Shown here: one piece after another, positions 45,398-54,214 of the stretch
How the letters are laid out: the number at the start of each line of letters is the position of its first letter
Position numbering within the stretch: position 1 is the stretch's first letter
From: Cytophagales bacterium
GTDB taxonomy: Bacteria > Bacteroidota > Bacteroidia > Cytophagales > Bernardetiaceae
Direction: 5' to 3'
DNA: 64,000 nt
Assembly (NCBI GenBank): GCA_013299045.1
Contig: JAAFJX010000007.1
Coordinates: 100,663 to 164,662 of the forward strand
Translations under genes and position numbers: made by a program
Notes under the pieces: generated by a model
Database searches by the model: none
Told to the model about the DNA's origin: nothing
What the model saw: the letters and a program-made list of their open reading frames with translations, nothing else

Positions 45398-45426
45398 CAA
45401 AGATAAATATAAATTATAAAAAACAA
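45398..45426 (-). promoter_or_regulatory. Promoter of the SBBP/T9SS gene
   Basis: On the minus strand TTG (45426-45424), an 18-base spacer and TATCTTTG (45405-45398) match the Bacteroidota consensus. A second TTG gives 22 bases. The predicted leader is about 95 bases. Confidence 0.6.
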
Positions 45427-45451
45427 ACAATTTAAAAATATTATTAACTAT

Positions 45452-46234
45452 TCATACTTCTTTCCACCCCCATATATTCAACTGAATATCCATGTTATTC
45501 ATACTATTCAAGCCTAGAAATGGACTTTGTGTTTTGATACCACCATTTTCTATATAGACTCTAAAATTATTTTTATGCAAGATTTTTAGAATATGACTTA
45601 GATTTTGCTGCTGATTTTTAAACGAGTGATACTCAACAAAAATCTGTTTCACATAACCTAAACAATGTTCTATCTCTTCTAAAACAGTGTGTTCTGCACC
45701 TTCAATGTCAATTTTCAGCAAGTCCACAACACGATTCAAATAAACAGACAATCTCTCTGTCCTAACAGCTACTCCATTTGAGGCCGCTTCACTCAAATAA
45801 CCACCATCTGCGCCCTCGGAGTGAAATGACAACTCTGTTTCAGAATTCCAAAGTGCCTTTTGTATAACTCTAGTATTTTGAACGCCATTATTTTTAAGAT
45901 TCTCTAAAAGATAGGCGTGTATCGTGGGGTCAGGTTCAAAAGCTATGATATCAGCATTAGGGTATTGCCTTTTGAAAAACAATACACTAAGACCAATATT
46001 GGCACCTGCATCTACAATATAAGGCCTATCATTAATATTTTGAATTTCATAAATGCGACGCAGCCAAATCTCATCATACATAAACACAAAAGAGAGTGCA
46101 TCAGGAGCTTTTATTCTCAGTCCATTAATTCTTATGCTTAATGATTTATATCTCGCTTTGAAAAGAAGTCCAACAAGTTTGAACTGTTTTTTCAATAAAA
46201 GACGAGCAGCAGTCTTAATTTTATACAACATCAA
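45452..46234 (-). CDS. FkbM-family methyltransferase
   Basis: A 260-residue SAM-dependent methyltransferase. The SAM motif YIVDAGANIGLSVLFFKRQY (about 72-91) is followed by IIAFEPDPTIHAYLLENLKN and the post-motif VDLLKIDIEGAEHTVLEEIE (about 167-186). This is the FkbM family signature (KIDIEGAE). Such enzymes often methylate sugars of surface glycans, and that role is inferred. It lies 14 bases downstream of the DUF3137 gene. Confidence 0.87.
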   Translation of the reverse strand: MMLYKIKTAARLLLKKQFKLVGLLFKARYKSLSIRINGLRIKAPDALSFVFMYDEIWLRRIYEIQNINDRPYIVDAGANIGLSVLFFKRQYPNADIIAFEPDPTIHAYLLENLKNNGVQNTRVIQKALWNSETELSFHSEGADGGYLSEAASNGVAVRTERLSVYLNRVVDLLKIDIEGAEHTVLEEIEHCLGYVKQIFVEYHSFKNQQQNLSHILKILHKNNFRVYIENGGIKTQSPFLGLNSMNNMDIQLNIWGWKEV

Positions 46235-46248
46235 TCTTCTCTTTCATT

Positions 46249-47433
46249 TTATTGGACTAACTGTGAGCTAAGAAGCTGTATACCAGCGGTTACTCGGATA
46301 AAAAAATTCTTAATGACCGTATTCGGCTCATCTTTGGAATGCGCACGGAGGGTTTCCATGGTGGCGTATTGCAGCAAATCTGGCGTGGGAATGGCCAAAT
46401 AAATTTTATCCTTAACCCAAGAAAATGATACGGGTAGCCCTATGGTCTGTGAGGTTTGGTCGCAGAGCATCATCAATGAAAGAGGTAGCAGACTGCCCGT
46501 GAGGTTGGGGCTATCCGAATAAACGACGTACTTTTTGGCCAAATTAGGCTCTGGAATCTCTACCAACTCTCCACGCCCAAAGTTGAATTGCATGATATTT
46601 TTACCGAGCTTAGAAAATACTTGCCGTGTGTCGTCAGGAGTAAAAAATATACTTGCGGGAGCCTCGTTGGGCATTTGGCCGATGAAAAACAAGCCCTTAA
46701 AAACCTCTTCTCCCTCCTCCTGCGCCACGTGCATTTCGGCGAGCTTCAGCGAACGGCCTTGTAGTTTGCCAGTTACATAAAAATAAGAGTCTGCAAGGTC
46801 TGCTTTGAGCGGAAAGAGTTTACTGTTATAAAACTCATCATAAGTAAGAGCGCCTAGGCTCATCAGCTTGAAATTATAGTCTTTCTCTACAATTTTTTTG
46901 AGGGTAGTGTCCACAAAAGAAGCTGTTTTGTGGCCAAAAGTAGGGTTCAAATAAGTTATTAACTTTTTGACAATCATTCCTTTGAGCGCGGCAGAGTCGT
47001 CAGAGATAGCACCAAAGTTTTGGTAAATCCAAAAAGACAGGAGCGCTAAAGGTACTACCAGCAAGATATAAAGCCAATGCACAATACCCATAAAGGCCAA
47101 AACGCCTAGCATGAGGGTTAATAGCAAAGTGGTGTATGCAGGAAAAACTTTTTGTTGTAAGAAAACCGGTTTTTCCCGCTCTGCTTCGCTTTCAAAAAGG
47201 CCATTAAACACCCAAACGGCTGCCAAAGCCACCACCGGAATAGCAATAGCTAAAGCCAGCCAATGTAAGATTTTGAAAAAAACAAGAGCGCCCAAAACAG
47301 GAAAAACAGCAAGGCTTGTTAGTACAACTTTTAATTTCTGCTGACGTATGGTTTCAAAATACTCCTCAACGATGGTCATTTCGGGAGCTATTTTTTCCTC
47401 ATAATAGGCACAAATATCTTCTACGGTTCTCAT
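46249..47433 (-). CDS. DUF3137-family membrane protein
   Basis: A 394-residue protein starting MRTVEDICAYYEEKIAPEMT (ATG at 47433). The frame extends further but that part is unlike a protein start. Two hydrophobic hairpins lie at about 35-75 and 95-135. A soluble domain follows with IFFTPDDTRQVFSKLGKN, KYVVYSDSPNLTGSLLPLSL and VKDKIYLAIPTPDLLQ, which is the DUF3137 (galanin-like) pattern. Function unknown. It lies between nuoM and the FkbM gene, all on the minus strand. Confidence 0.75.
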   Translation of the reverse strand: MRTVEDICAYYEEKIAPEMTIVEEYFETIRQQKLKVVLTSLAVFPVLGALVFFKILHWLALAIAIPVVALAAVWVFNGLFESEAEREKPVFLQQKVFPAYTTLLLTLMLGVLAFMGIVHWLYILLVVPLALLSFWIYQNFGAISDDSAALKGMIVKKLITYLNPTFGHKTASFVDTTLKKIVEKDYNFKLMSLGALTYDEFYNSKLFPLKADLADSYFYVTGKLQGRSLKLAEMHVAQEEGEEVFKGLFFIGQMPNEAPASIFFTPDDTRQVFSKLGKNIMQFNFGRGELVEIPEPNLAKKYVVYSDSPNLTGSLLPLSLMMLCDQTSQTIGLPVSFSWVKDKIYLAIPTPDLLQYATMETLRAHSKDEPNTVIKNFFIRVTAGIQLLSSQLVQ

Positions 47434-47509
47434 GGCTATTGGGAAAAATCCAATAAAAAATTCTTGAATTGCAAATATCCGCTTTTTTGTCAAAGAAAAA
47501 TATAATTTT

Positions 47510-48982
47510 TCAAAAAATTTTGTCCAGCATCTTTAATATCTCGAAGGGTAAAATACCAAGAAAGAGCGTAGCCAAAACGAGCACTCCGCAAAGCACACGT
47601 TCGCCCATCGGCATATCTGCGAGCTTTGTGCCTAAATCTGGATTTTGCCAAGCCTTACCGAAAAAAAGCCTTTTGAGCGCCCAGAGGCTATAACTGACCG
47701 CAAAAAGCATCACGACGGCAGTCATTAGCCCATAAACAGGCCCCAATGCCTTGAACGTTCCCAAAAGCACCAATACCTCCGCCACAAAACCAGGACTCAA
47801 AGGCAGGGACATAGCGCTCAGCATACCCACCGCAAAACAAGCTGCCCACCAAGGAGTTTGCGCCCAAAGGCCAGAGTAGTCTGCTATAAGCCAACTGCCA
47901 CCGCGCTTTTGTAAGCTGCCCGCCAAGGCAAAAAGCAGGGCTGAAACCACCCCATGCCCCAGCATTTGATAATAAGCACCGCTCATACCCACCGTATTCT
48001 GGCTCGCCAAGCCTATGAGGACAAAACCCAAATGCCCCACCGAGGCATAGGCAATCAAGGTTTTCAAGTGCGCTTGCCCAAGTGCAGCCAAGCTCGCATA
48101 AAGCACCGTCAGCAGGCCCAGAAGTGCCAAATATTCTTGAAAGTAAGCGACTTCGGCCGGGAACACCAAAGCCCAAAAACGGAATAAGCCATAGCCACCT
48201 ATTTTGAGAACGAGAGCAGCCAACAACACCGAAACGGGCGTGGAAGCCTCCACGTGTGCACTAGGCAGCCACGTATGCAGAGGCACAAGAGGTAGTTTGA
48301 TGCCGAACCCAAGCAAAATCAACCAAAAGGCGTATTGGCGGTCTTTTTGCACCTGCACGAACAGTTTTTTTGTAACAATGAGCCAGTCTGTCCACTCAAA
48401 AGACCAATTCTGATTGGCTTTAGCCAGTAAAATTGCGCCAGTAAGCAATAAAAAAGAACCGAGAAGTGTATAAACAAAGAGTTTGACTGTCGCATAGACT
48501 CGTTTTTCGCCACCCCAGAGGCCAATCAAAAAATAGAGCGGCACAAGCATTAGCTCAAAAAAGATATAAAAAATCAAGAAATTGAGGCTAAGCAAACTTC
48601 CCATCAAGCAGGCGTTCAAAAGAAGCAAAAGGCTGTAATAAAGTTGTTTATGCTTTGTATTACTGTCGTCTGTGAGCCAAAGCGCTATGCCAAAAACAAA
48701 AACACTCAGCCATAAAAGCGGCATATTGAGTGCGTCTAGCGCCAAACTAAGGCTTAAATTTAATTGAGCCTCGCCAAGCGGTAAGGACAACCAATGCGAG
48801 CTTTCCTCTGCCCAAAAAGGCCATGGAGTACCCGCTTTTTCTGAAGAAATTAGCCATAAAATACCCAAAAGGGCTGCTTGAGCGGCATTAGCCCCCCATG
48901 CAAGCCATGCGGCTACAGGCCTAGGTAAGAACCAAAGCAGCAAAGCGCCCAAAAGCGGTATCCAAACTAAAGCAGCCAACAT
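47510..48982 (-). CDS. nuoM: NADH-quinone oxidoreductase subunit M
   Basis: A 490-residue proton-pumping membrane subunit of complex I, related to Mrp antiporters, with about 14 helices. The key Glu is in IFYIFFELMLVPLYFLIGLW (about 140-159). The pumping Lys residues lie in GFGIKLPLVPLHTWLPSAHV and EASTPVSVLLAALVLKIGGY. Other nuo genes normally adjoin it (nuoL upstream, nuoN downstream), but none is present, so this copy stands alone. A TACCTTTG box lies 24 bases upstream. Confidence 0.93.
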   Translation of the reverse strand: MLAALVWIPLLGALLLWFLPRPVAAWLAWGANAAQAALLGILWLISSEKAGTPWPFWAEESSHWLSLPLGEAQLNLSLSLALDALNMPLLWLSVFVFGIALWLTDDSNTKHKQLYYSLLLLLNACLMGSLLSLNFLIFYIFFELMLVPLYFLIGLWGGEKRVYATVKLFVYTLLGSFLLLTGAILLAKANQNWSFEWTDWLIVTKKLFVQVQKDRQYAFWLILLGFGIKLPLVPLHTWLPSAHVEASTPVSVLLAALVLKIGGYGLFRFWALVFPAEVAYFQEYLALLGLLTVLYASLAALGQAHLKTLIAYASVGHLGFVLIGLASQNTVGMSGAYYQMLGHGVVSALLFALAGSLQKRGGSWLIADYSGLWAQTPWWAACFAVGMLSAMSLPLSPGFVAEVLVLLGTFKALGPVYGLMTAVVMLFAVSYSLWALKRLFFGKAWQNPDLGTKLADMPMGERVLCGVLVLATLFLGILPFEILKMLDKIF

Positions 48983-49005
48983 ATTTTGAGCAGAATCTGA
49001 CCGCG

Positions 49006-49013
49006 CAAAGGTA
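49006..49013 (-). promoter_or_regulatory. Promoter -7 box for nuoM
   Basis: The minus strand reads TACCTTTG, matching TAnnTTTG, 24 bases before the nuoM ATG. No clear -33 TTG is present, so confidence is moderate. Confidence 0.45.
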
Positions 49014-49084
49014 GCGTAAAAAGCGGATTTTTGTTATTTTTCTGGTTTTTATTAGGTTTTCCGCATCAAAAATACTTGTATATT

Positions 49085-49551
49085 TAGTCGTCCCTTAAAA
49101 AGTACATTCAATAGATGTAAGCTAAATTTAAGGAGAATAGCTTGCCTATTTTGGGAACACCTTGACGGCCTTTGATAGACTTCTCTTCTCTACTTTTTGC
49201 CTTGATGCCGAGCTGAAGCGCGAGCTGAAAGTTCCAACCATAGGTCATAGCAAAAAAATCAAGCCTCGCAAAAGGCCAATTTAGATGAAAAATAACTTTT
49301 TCATCTAAACCAGCGAATGGCTTTTTCTTTGATTGGGTGCTTTTACAAAACAGAGTTGCACAGAAAATCTCACCCTCTGACATTTGAGCCATTCGCTTTT
49401 GCCTGATGCGAGGCGTGACAGGCCGTGAGTAGCTCTTGAGGTTTTACCAGTTTTTTGACAAAATAGGCTAAAAACTAAGAGATTTTAAAGATGAAATGCT
49501 TTTTTAATTTTCTGATAACAAACATCTTAGATATTTTTTAAGGAAAGACTA
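49085..49551. mobile_element. Family 2 repeat element, copy 2 (MITE-like, structured)
   Basis: Best preserved copy, 467 bp. Ends are TAGTCGTCCCTTAAAAAGT and, inverted from the right end, TAGTCTTTCCTTAAAAAAT (14 of the first 16 positions match). TA flanks each end (TA|GTC...GAC|TA), suggesting a TA target duplication as in IS630/Tc1-type elements. All three internal stems are intact, with AGATGAAAAA/TTTTTCATCT shortened on both sides relative to copy 1. Confidence 0.8.
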
Positions 49552-49608
49552 AATATAAAAAGAAAACGAAAAAAAGCCCACCAAGACAACCTCTATCTCT
49601 TGAAATTA

Positions 49609-50631
49609 TTATCCTAAATTTTGATGCAGAAAACCTGGGTTTTTATAAGCTGCGCAAGCCCAGTCCAATGTTTCTTCTAAGCTGTGATAAGTTAAGCCGA
49701 GTTTATGAGTCGCTTTCTGGCCTGCATAGGGCGTTTGGTTGGAGGCCGATGCCACAATGTCTTTGGTGATGCGCGGCTCTGCACCAGTCAGTCTGCATTT
49801 TATAGCCTCAAAAAAGATGGCTATTTTAGCCAAAGTAGGGCTTAGGGCGCGATGAGGTGCTTTTACGTCAAACCGTTGGGCAATTTCTGCAAATACTTCG
49901 CGGTGTGGGCGCATACCCGCGCAAAGAATGAAGCGTTCTTTTTGAATACCTTGTTTCAGAACCAAAAAGACTGCTTGGGCTACGTCTCGCACGTCCACGT
50001 AGTTCAGAGCGCCAGGTGGGTAGAAGGATTTAGCTTCGGCAATGTAGTGAAAAACCTGTACGCTGCTTTTATGCCAGTTGCCAAAACCTAGTATGTAAGC
50101 AGGATTTAAAATAACAGCAGATAGCCCTTCTTCCATACCGCGCCACACTTCGCGCTCTGCCAAGTACTTGGATTGCGCATACACACTGCCCGCCACGGCG
50201 CTGCCTAGGGGTTCAGTTTCGTTGATGGCACTTTGGGACGTACTGGGGTTGCCAATAGCCGCTACAGAACTGATGTGTATAAAATGCTTAATCCCCACTT
50301 CCAGAGCCATATTGACCATATTGGCAGTACCAGTTACATTGATTTGCATCATTTGGGCGTAGCGTTGCGGTGCCATTGACACCACTGCTGCAGCATGAAC
50401 AACAACCTGAGCACCTTGCATGGCTTCTTTAAGAATCGTTACGTCAAGCACGTCTCCCTCAAGGCATTCTAGTTCATCTAAAATATCGTTCAGCAAGCGA
50501 GTATCTGCATTTTTACGGAGCAGCGCACGGACTCGGTAGCCGTTTAGGAGCAGTGTTTTGGCTATAAAACTCCCCAAAAAGCCATTTGCGCCCGTTAGAA
50601 AGGCTATTGGCTTTAGCCGCGTGTTGTCCAT
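49609..50631 (-). CDS. NAD-dependent epimerase/dehydratase (extended SDR)
   Basis: A 340-residue Rossmann-fold enzyme starting MDNTRLKPIAFLTGANG. The coenzyme motif TGANGFLGSFIAKTLL (about 13-28) and the catalytic YxxxK in VYAQSKYLAEREVWRG are intact, with the Ser/Thr of HISSVAAIG upstream. It resembles dihydroflavonol-4-reductase-like extended SDRs. The substrate is unknown. Its start lies 13 bases downstream of the biotin carrier gene stop, so they are probably co-transcribed. The upstream start at 50658 would overlap that gene. Confidence 0.85.
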   Translation of the reverse strand: MDNTRLKPIAFLTGANGFLGSFIAKTLLLNGYRVRALLRKNADTRLLNDILDELECLEGDVLDVTILKEAMQGAQVVVHAAAVVSMAPQRYAQMMQINVTGTANMVNMALEVGIKHFIHISSVAAIGNPSTSQSAINETEPLGSAVAGSVYAQSKYLAEREVWRGMEEGLSAVILNPAYILGFGNWHKSSVQVFHYIAEAKSFYPPGALNYVDVRDVAQAVFLVLKQGIQKERFILCAGMRPHREVFAEIAQRFDVKAPHRALSPTLAKIAIFFEAIKCRLTGAEPRITKDIVASASNQTPYAGQKATHKLGLTYHSLEETLDWACAAYKNPGFLHQNLG

Positions 50632-50644
50632 AAAAATAGCATCT

Positions 50645-51145
50645 TTAAGCCAGAACAATCAAAATTTGGCCTTTTTCTACACTTTGGCCTTTTTGTACTT
50701 TTATTTCTTTGATGAGGCCATCGGCGGGGGCTTTGAGCAGGTTTTCCATTTTCATTGCCTCAAGAATTAAAAGGCTGTCTCCTTTTTTAACCTCTTGGTT
50801 TTCAGAAACATTGATGCTTAAAACTAAACCTGGCATAGGAGCTTTGAGCGCTCCTCCTTTGGCCGCTGCTTGTGCACCCATACCCATTTTTTGAAGCAAA
50901 AGGTCGAGTCTATCTTGGGCAGATACTTTATAAGGCACTTGATTGATTTTAATTTCAAACTCCTTGGCCACGAAGTCTGCCTTAACAACCTCTATATTAA
51001 GCGATTTGCCCTTATGCAAAAGATGAAAACTATGGCCGTTGAGCTGAACCAAATCCTTGAAAATTGCCTCACCGCCAATAGAAATGGTTTGGCTGTCGGT
51101 TTGCACCTCAAAATGATGTTGCTCGTTTACAAGTACTTTATACAT
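50645..51145 (-). CDS. Biotin carboxyl carrier protein of an acyl-CoA carboxylase
   Basis: A 166-residue protein whose C-terminal half is a biotinyl domain. The biotinylated Lys is in LLILEAMKMENLLKAPADG (about 126-144), preceded by APMPGLVLSINVSENQEVKK. A Gly/Ala linker (GAQAAAKGGAL) joins an N-terminal domain of about 90 residues of the methylmalonyl/propionyl-CoA carboxylase gamma or BT type. The carboxylase partner genes are not in the window. Confidence 0.85.
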   Translation of the reverse strand: MYKVLVNEQHHFEVQTDSQTISIGGEAIFKDLVQLNGHSFHLLHKGKSLNIEVVKADFVAKEFEIKINQVPYKVSAQDRLDLLLQKMGMGAQAAAKGGALKAPMPGLVLSINVSENQEVKKGDSLLILEAMKMENLLKAPADGLIKEIKVQKGQSVEKGQILIVLA

Positions 51146-51267
51146 TTTAAACGCTATGTTTTGTGCCCAATATAAATTTTATTGCAAAAGAAAAGAATTT
51201 GGCTACATTTTCAAAGCCTTTCCGAAAAAGTTTTTTTTGATGCTGGAATTTATCTTCCATCTAGCCC

Positions 51268-52842
51268 TTACAACTGCACCTTAATCCCCACTAGCAAAAT
51301 ATCATCTACTTGGGCTTCATTGCCATCTTTTCGCCAGTTTTCTATGGTTTGGTCAAGTATTTCGCCCTGTTCGGCCATAGGTCTGCTGTGTATTTCTTTC
51401 AATACGTTTTTAAGGTTTTTGTTCATGAATTTTCGGTTATTCGCTCCGCCAAATTGGTCTGCGTAACCGTCTGAAAGCAAATAGAAGGTGGTGGCAGAAG
51501 TTAGCGGTATGGTGATGTTGGTAAAGTGCTTTGCTACATTTTGTTCGTGCCCGCCAATGACAAACTTGTCGGTTTTTTGTTCTATAAGCATTTGGTTTTC
51601 TGTACTGATATAGAAAAACGAGTTCATAGCTCCTGCCGCTTCCGCTACTTTTTCTGCTTGGTTGATGCTCAAAATGACGATATCCATACCGTCGCGGTTA
51701 TCCGTTTCGGCTTGGCGTAGGGCTTTTTTTATGGCTTTGCTGAGTTTGTCTAATATAATACTGGGGACAATAGTATGGCGTTGTTCTACAATTTCGTATA
51801 AAAGTTGGCTGCCTATCATGGTCATCAAAGCACCCGGTACGCCATGCCCTGTGCAGTCTGCCACCGCAACAATAATACGTCCGTCCTGGTCGTCTATCCA
51901 ATAAAAATCTCCGCTAACAATATCTTTGGGTTTAGAGAGGATAAAGAAATTATGGTTGCCGAAGTAATTGGCAAATTTTTCTTGGGCAGGTAGCATAGCG
52001 CTTTGTATACGTAGGGCGTATGTGATACTGGCCATAATTTGCTCATTTTTTTTGCCAATATCATTTTTCTGCTTCTGTATGGTTTCTATAGTTACGCTAA
52101 GTTCTTCGTTGATTTGCTGCACTTCATCTACAGCCTGTGTGAGTTGGTCGGTGCGTTCTATAACTTTCTGCTCCAAAGATTGGTTGTGTTCTTTGACTAA
52201 CCTTTCGTTTTCTTGGAGCTGCCAAATAGAAGCCTGAAGCGCCTCTTGTTTGGCTATTTGTAGCTGTTCTTTTTCATTTTTAAATCTTTTGCTGAGTGCA
52301 TAGGCCAATAGCACCACTTCAGACAAAAAGCCAATATCTAAAAAGCTAATAGGAAAAATATTGGGTAGGCCAACATTAAGGTACAAGAGCGTCATAACCA
52401 GCCAAAAGAAAAAGCAGAGATAGGCCACCAAATAATAACTGCTCAACAAATAGCCTTTTCGGTAACTGTAAATACCAGCTGCAATGATAGTTGTGAGCGA
52501 AATTATGCCATGAAGTTGCGTGAGAGTACTGCCCAGATGTTCAGGCAAATATATTTCCAGAGCAACCACCACAGACAGCCAAATCATCTGCCCGATGATG
52601 AAGCGCGTGAACCGCTTGTATTGGGTTTTCATCTCCAAAAACAAAATACAGTAGTAAAGAACTGGAATTTGGGTAATTGTGGTAGCCACAATTGCTATTT
52701 TAAAGTTGTAGATTGATAGGGCAGGAAACAAAACAGCCCAATAGCCATTCTCGTCTAGGCATAGTGAGCTTATGATATACAAAAAAACAATGACTACATA
52801 ATAGAAGTAGAGTTTGTTGCGCAAGGAAAACCTTAAAAACAA
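51268..52842 (-). CDS. C-terminal part of an element-split 7TMR-DISM/SpoIIE receptor
   Basis: A frame of 524 codons beginning at a TTG that lies at the edge of repeat copy B. It starts FLRFSLRNKLYFYYVVIVFL, which is the middle of a 7TMR-DISM membrane region, not a protein start. Further transmembrane helices run to about residue 195 (for example VVLLAYALSKRFKN). A coiled coil follows (about 200-265), then a SpoIIE-type PP2C phosphatase (about 275-523: DIVSGDFYWIDDQDGRIIVA, DCTGHGVPGALMTMIG, NRDGMDIVILS, EAQVDDILLVGIKV). The rest of the gene lies beyond the element at 53370-53981. Whether a shortened protein is made is unknown. Confidence 0.85.
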   Translation of the reverse strand: MFLRFSLRNKLYFYYVVIVFLYIISSLCLDENGYWAVLFPALSIYNFKIAIVATTITQIPVLYYCILFLEMKTQYKRFTRFIIGQMIWLSVVVALEIYLPEHLGSTLTQLHGIISLTTIIAAGIYSYRKGYLLSSYYLVAYLCFFFWLVMTLLYLNVGLPNIFPISFLDIGFLSEVVLLAYALSKRFKNEKEQLQIAKQEALQASIWQLQENERLVKEHNQSLEQKVIERTDQLTQAVDEVQQINEELSVTIETIQKQKNDIGKKNEQIMASITYALRIQSAMLPAQEKFANYFGNHNFFILSKPKDIVSGDFYWIDDQDGRIIVAVADCTGHGVPGALMTMIGSQLLYEIVEQRHTIVPSIILDKLSKAIKKALRQAETDNRDGMDIVILSINQAEKVAEAAGAMNSFFYISTENQMLIEQKTDKFVIGGHEQNVAKHFTNITIPLTSATTFYLLSDGYADQFGGANNRKFMNKNLKNVLKEIHSRPMAEQGEILDQTIENWRKDGNEAQVDDILLVGIKVQL

Positions 52843-53370
52843 GCTCTTAATTAACCTCTCTAAGAGATGTAAGTTTTAGGAAGCGAATAATTGTACTTTT
52901 CTAAGATAGAGGCTTTACTTTTAAAGTACGGCCAACTACGGCTATGATACGGCTATCCTATGGCTGAGGCAAAATAGGACAAAAGCAATTTTTAGGCATC
53001 AAGCGGGTTTGCGACTTTATCCTTTTTTTTGTTATTGAGTACGTCTATTGGCCTGTATTTGCGTTAGAGAGGCGGCGGGTTTAGTGCGTAGCACCGAAGC
53101 GAAGCGAAGCCCAAAGACGAACGACCGCGAAGCGGGAACGCCCAATAAATTGTAGAAAAACAATCATTAGTCAAAAAGTTAGATGTAAGGAATTTGACAA
53201 ACAGTTATTTGAAAACGCGAGAAAATGGCCTCTACAAGGGACAAAAGAGGGCAATTAGAACTTAAAAAACTCAAAAAGGGCTTTTTGACGACTCAAGAGA
53301 GGTTAATTTAAGAGCTTGATTTCGTTAAGAACCCCGCAACTCTGCGGAATGGACGGTTTTAATAAATGAC
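52835..53370. mobile_element. Interspersed repeat family 1, copy B, inserted in a receptor gene
   Basis: About 535 bp, an inverted copy of 20964-21525 and non-coding. Its inner terminal repeats are clear: AAGCTCTTAATTAACCTCTC at the left and, inverted, AGCTCTTAAATTAACCTCTC near 53300-53322 on the right. The right outer part continues to about 53370. CAA occurs at both junctions (52840-52842 and 53370-53372) and could be a three-base target duplication. Removing the element with one CAA rejoins the receptor reading frame. Confidence 0.8.
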
Positions 53371-53981
53371 AAATTATTGAGGAAGATAAAAAGCATAGCG
53401 CCCATATATATTCCATAAGCTAAATTTTTGCGGGCTATAAATTTATCAAACCCACTTGTAGTGGCTACGTGCAGCGAACAGGTTGTATTTGTAAGATGCA
53501 AACGTATATAGCAGGTGGTTTTGGGCTTGTGCAAGGCACTCTTTAAAGGAAAAACCTGAAAATGATGCGGATACATTTTTTTATGAATAGGTACTGTGAT
53601 GCCAGCAGACATTTTTTGCCATTTTAGGAGGCTGTCCTGGTGGTAAAATTCCGCATTCTTGACGTTTGTGTGTGGCAGATAAAGCACCCAGTCGCTGGTG
53701 GCGCTGCTGAACTCAAGTTCTACTTTAACCCAAAGAAAAGCCTCCTGGCCACCCGCAGAGAGCATGGTTTTAGGAACAACTTGAAAACGCTTTTGCTGGG
53801 CAGGTTGCAAGACCGCAGCCAAATCCAAAACACCTGTTTCGTCTTTGAAATAAGCTGTTTGCTTGCTGACATTATGAGGCTTTTCATTTTGTAGGTTCAA
53901 AACCACCTGCCCCAATGCACAAAAAGGGAAAGAAGATAAAACAGAAGTAACTAGCAATAAAAAACAAAAGCGATAAGCCAT
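53325..53981 (-). pseudogene. N-terminal part of the element-split 7TMR-DISM receptor
   Basis: A 218-residue frame with signal peptide (MAYRFCFLLLVTSVLSSFPF, cut near LGQ). It is followed by a 7TMR-DISMED2-like extracellular beta-sandwich (about 25-170) and the first membrane helix, YGIYMGAMLFIFLNNL (about 189-204). After NNL the frame runs into repeat copy B and ends in 14 unrelated residues (SFIKTVHSAELRGS). Joined across the element it continues into FLRFSLRNK, exactly as uninterrupted 7TMR-DISM proteins do, giving about 727 residues in total. Confidence 0.85.
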
Positions 53982-54214
53982 CAGAGACGTATTAAAACAA
54001 AACCTAGCCAGAATACTTACATAGATAATTTCATTTTTAAATACCTTGACAAGTGTTTAATTTGTAAATATTTTCATTGCAAATTTAACACAAATCTTTG
54101 ATTTGGCCTATCCGGCGGCTATGAAATTTCAATACTTAAGAGCAAAGGCCAAATACCAAGAAAAATAGGTAATCATTATGGTATCTGGCACTTTTTATTA
54201 ATGAGTCGTTTGCT

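Larger units (their letters stand above)
48983..49608. other. Gene-free region with family 2 repeat copy 2
   Basis: About 625 bases between nuoM and the epimerase gene. It contains the nuoM promoter box and the repeat at 49085-49551. A 94-codon minus-strand frame inside the repeat is not conserved in the other copies. Confidence 0.6.

Noticed and set aside
47688..48176. 162-codon minus-strand frame inside nuoM
   Set aside because: It lies in another frame of the clear nuoM gene, and its Gly/Cys-rich translation looks random.
49108..49392. 94-codon frame in family 2 copy 2, possible transposase remnant
   Set aside because: The frame is disrupted in copy 1 and absent in copy 3, has no recognised motif, and overlaps conserved hairpins. 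Kept as part of a non-coding element.
54080..54087. TAAATTTG box upstream of the split receptor gene
   Set aside because: It fits TAnnTTTG but has no -33 TTG at a sensible distance and lies in AT-rich sequence where chance matches are common.
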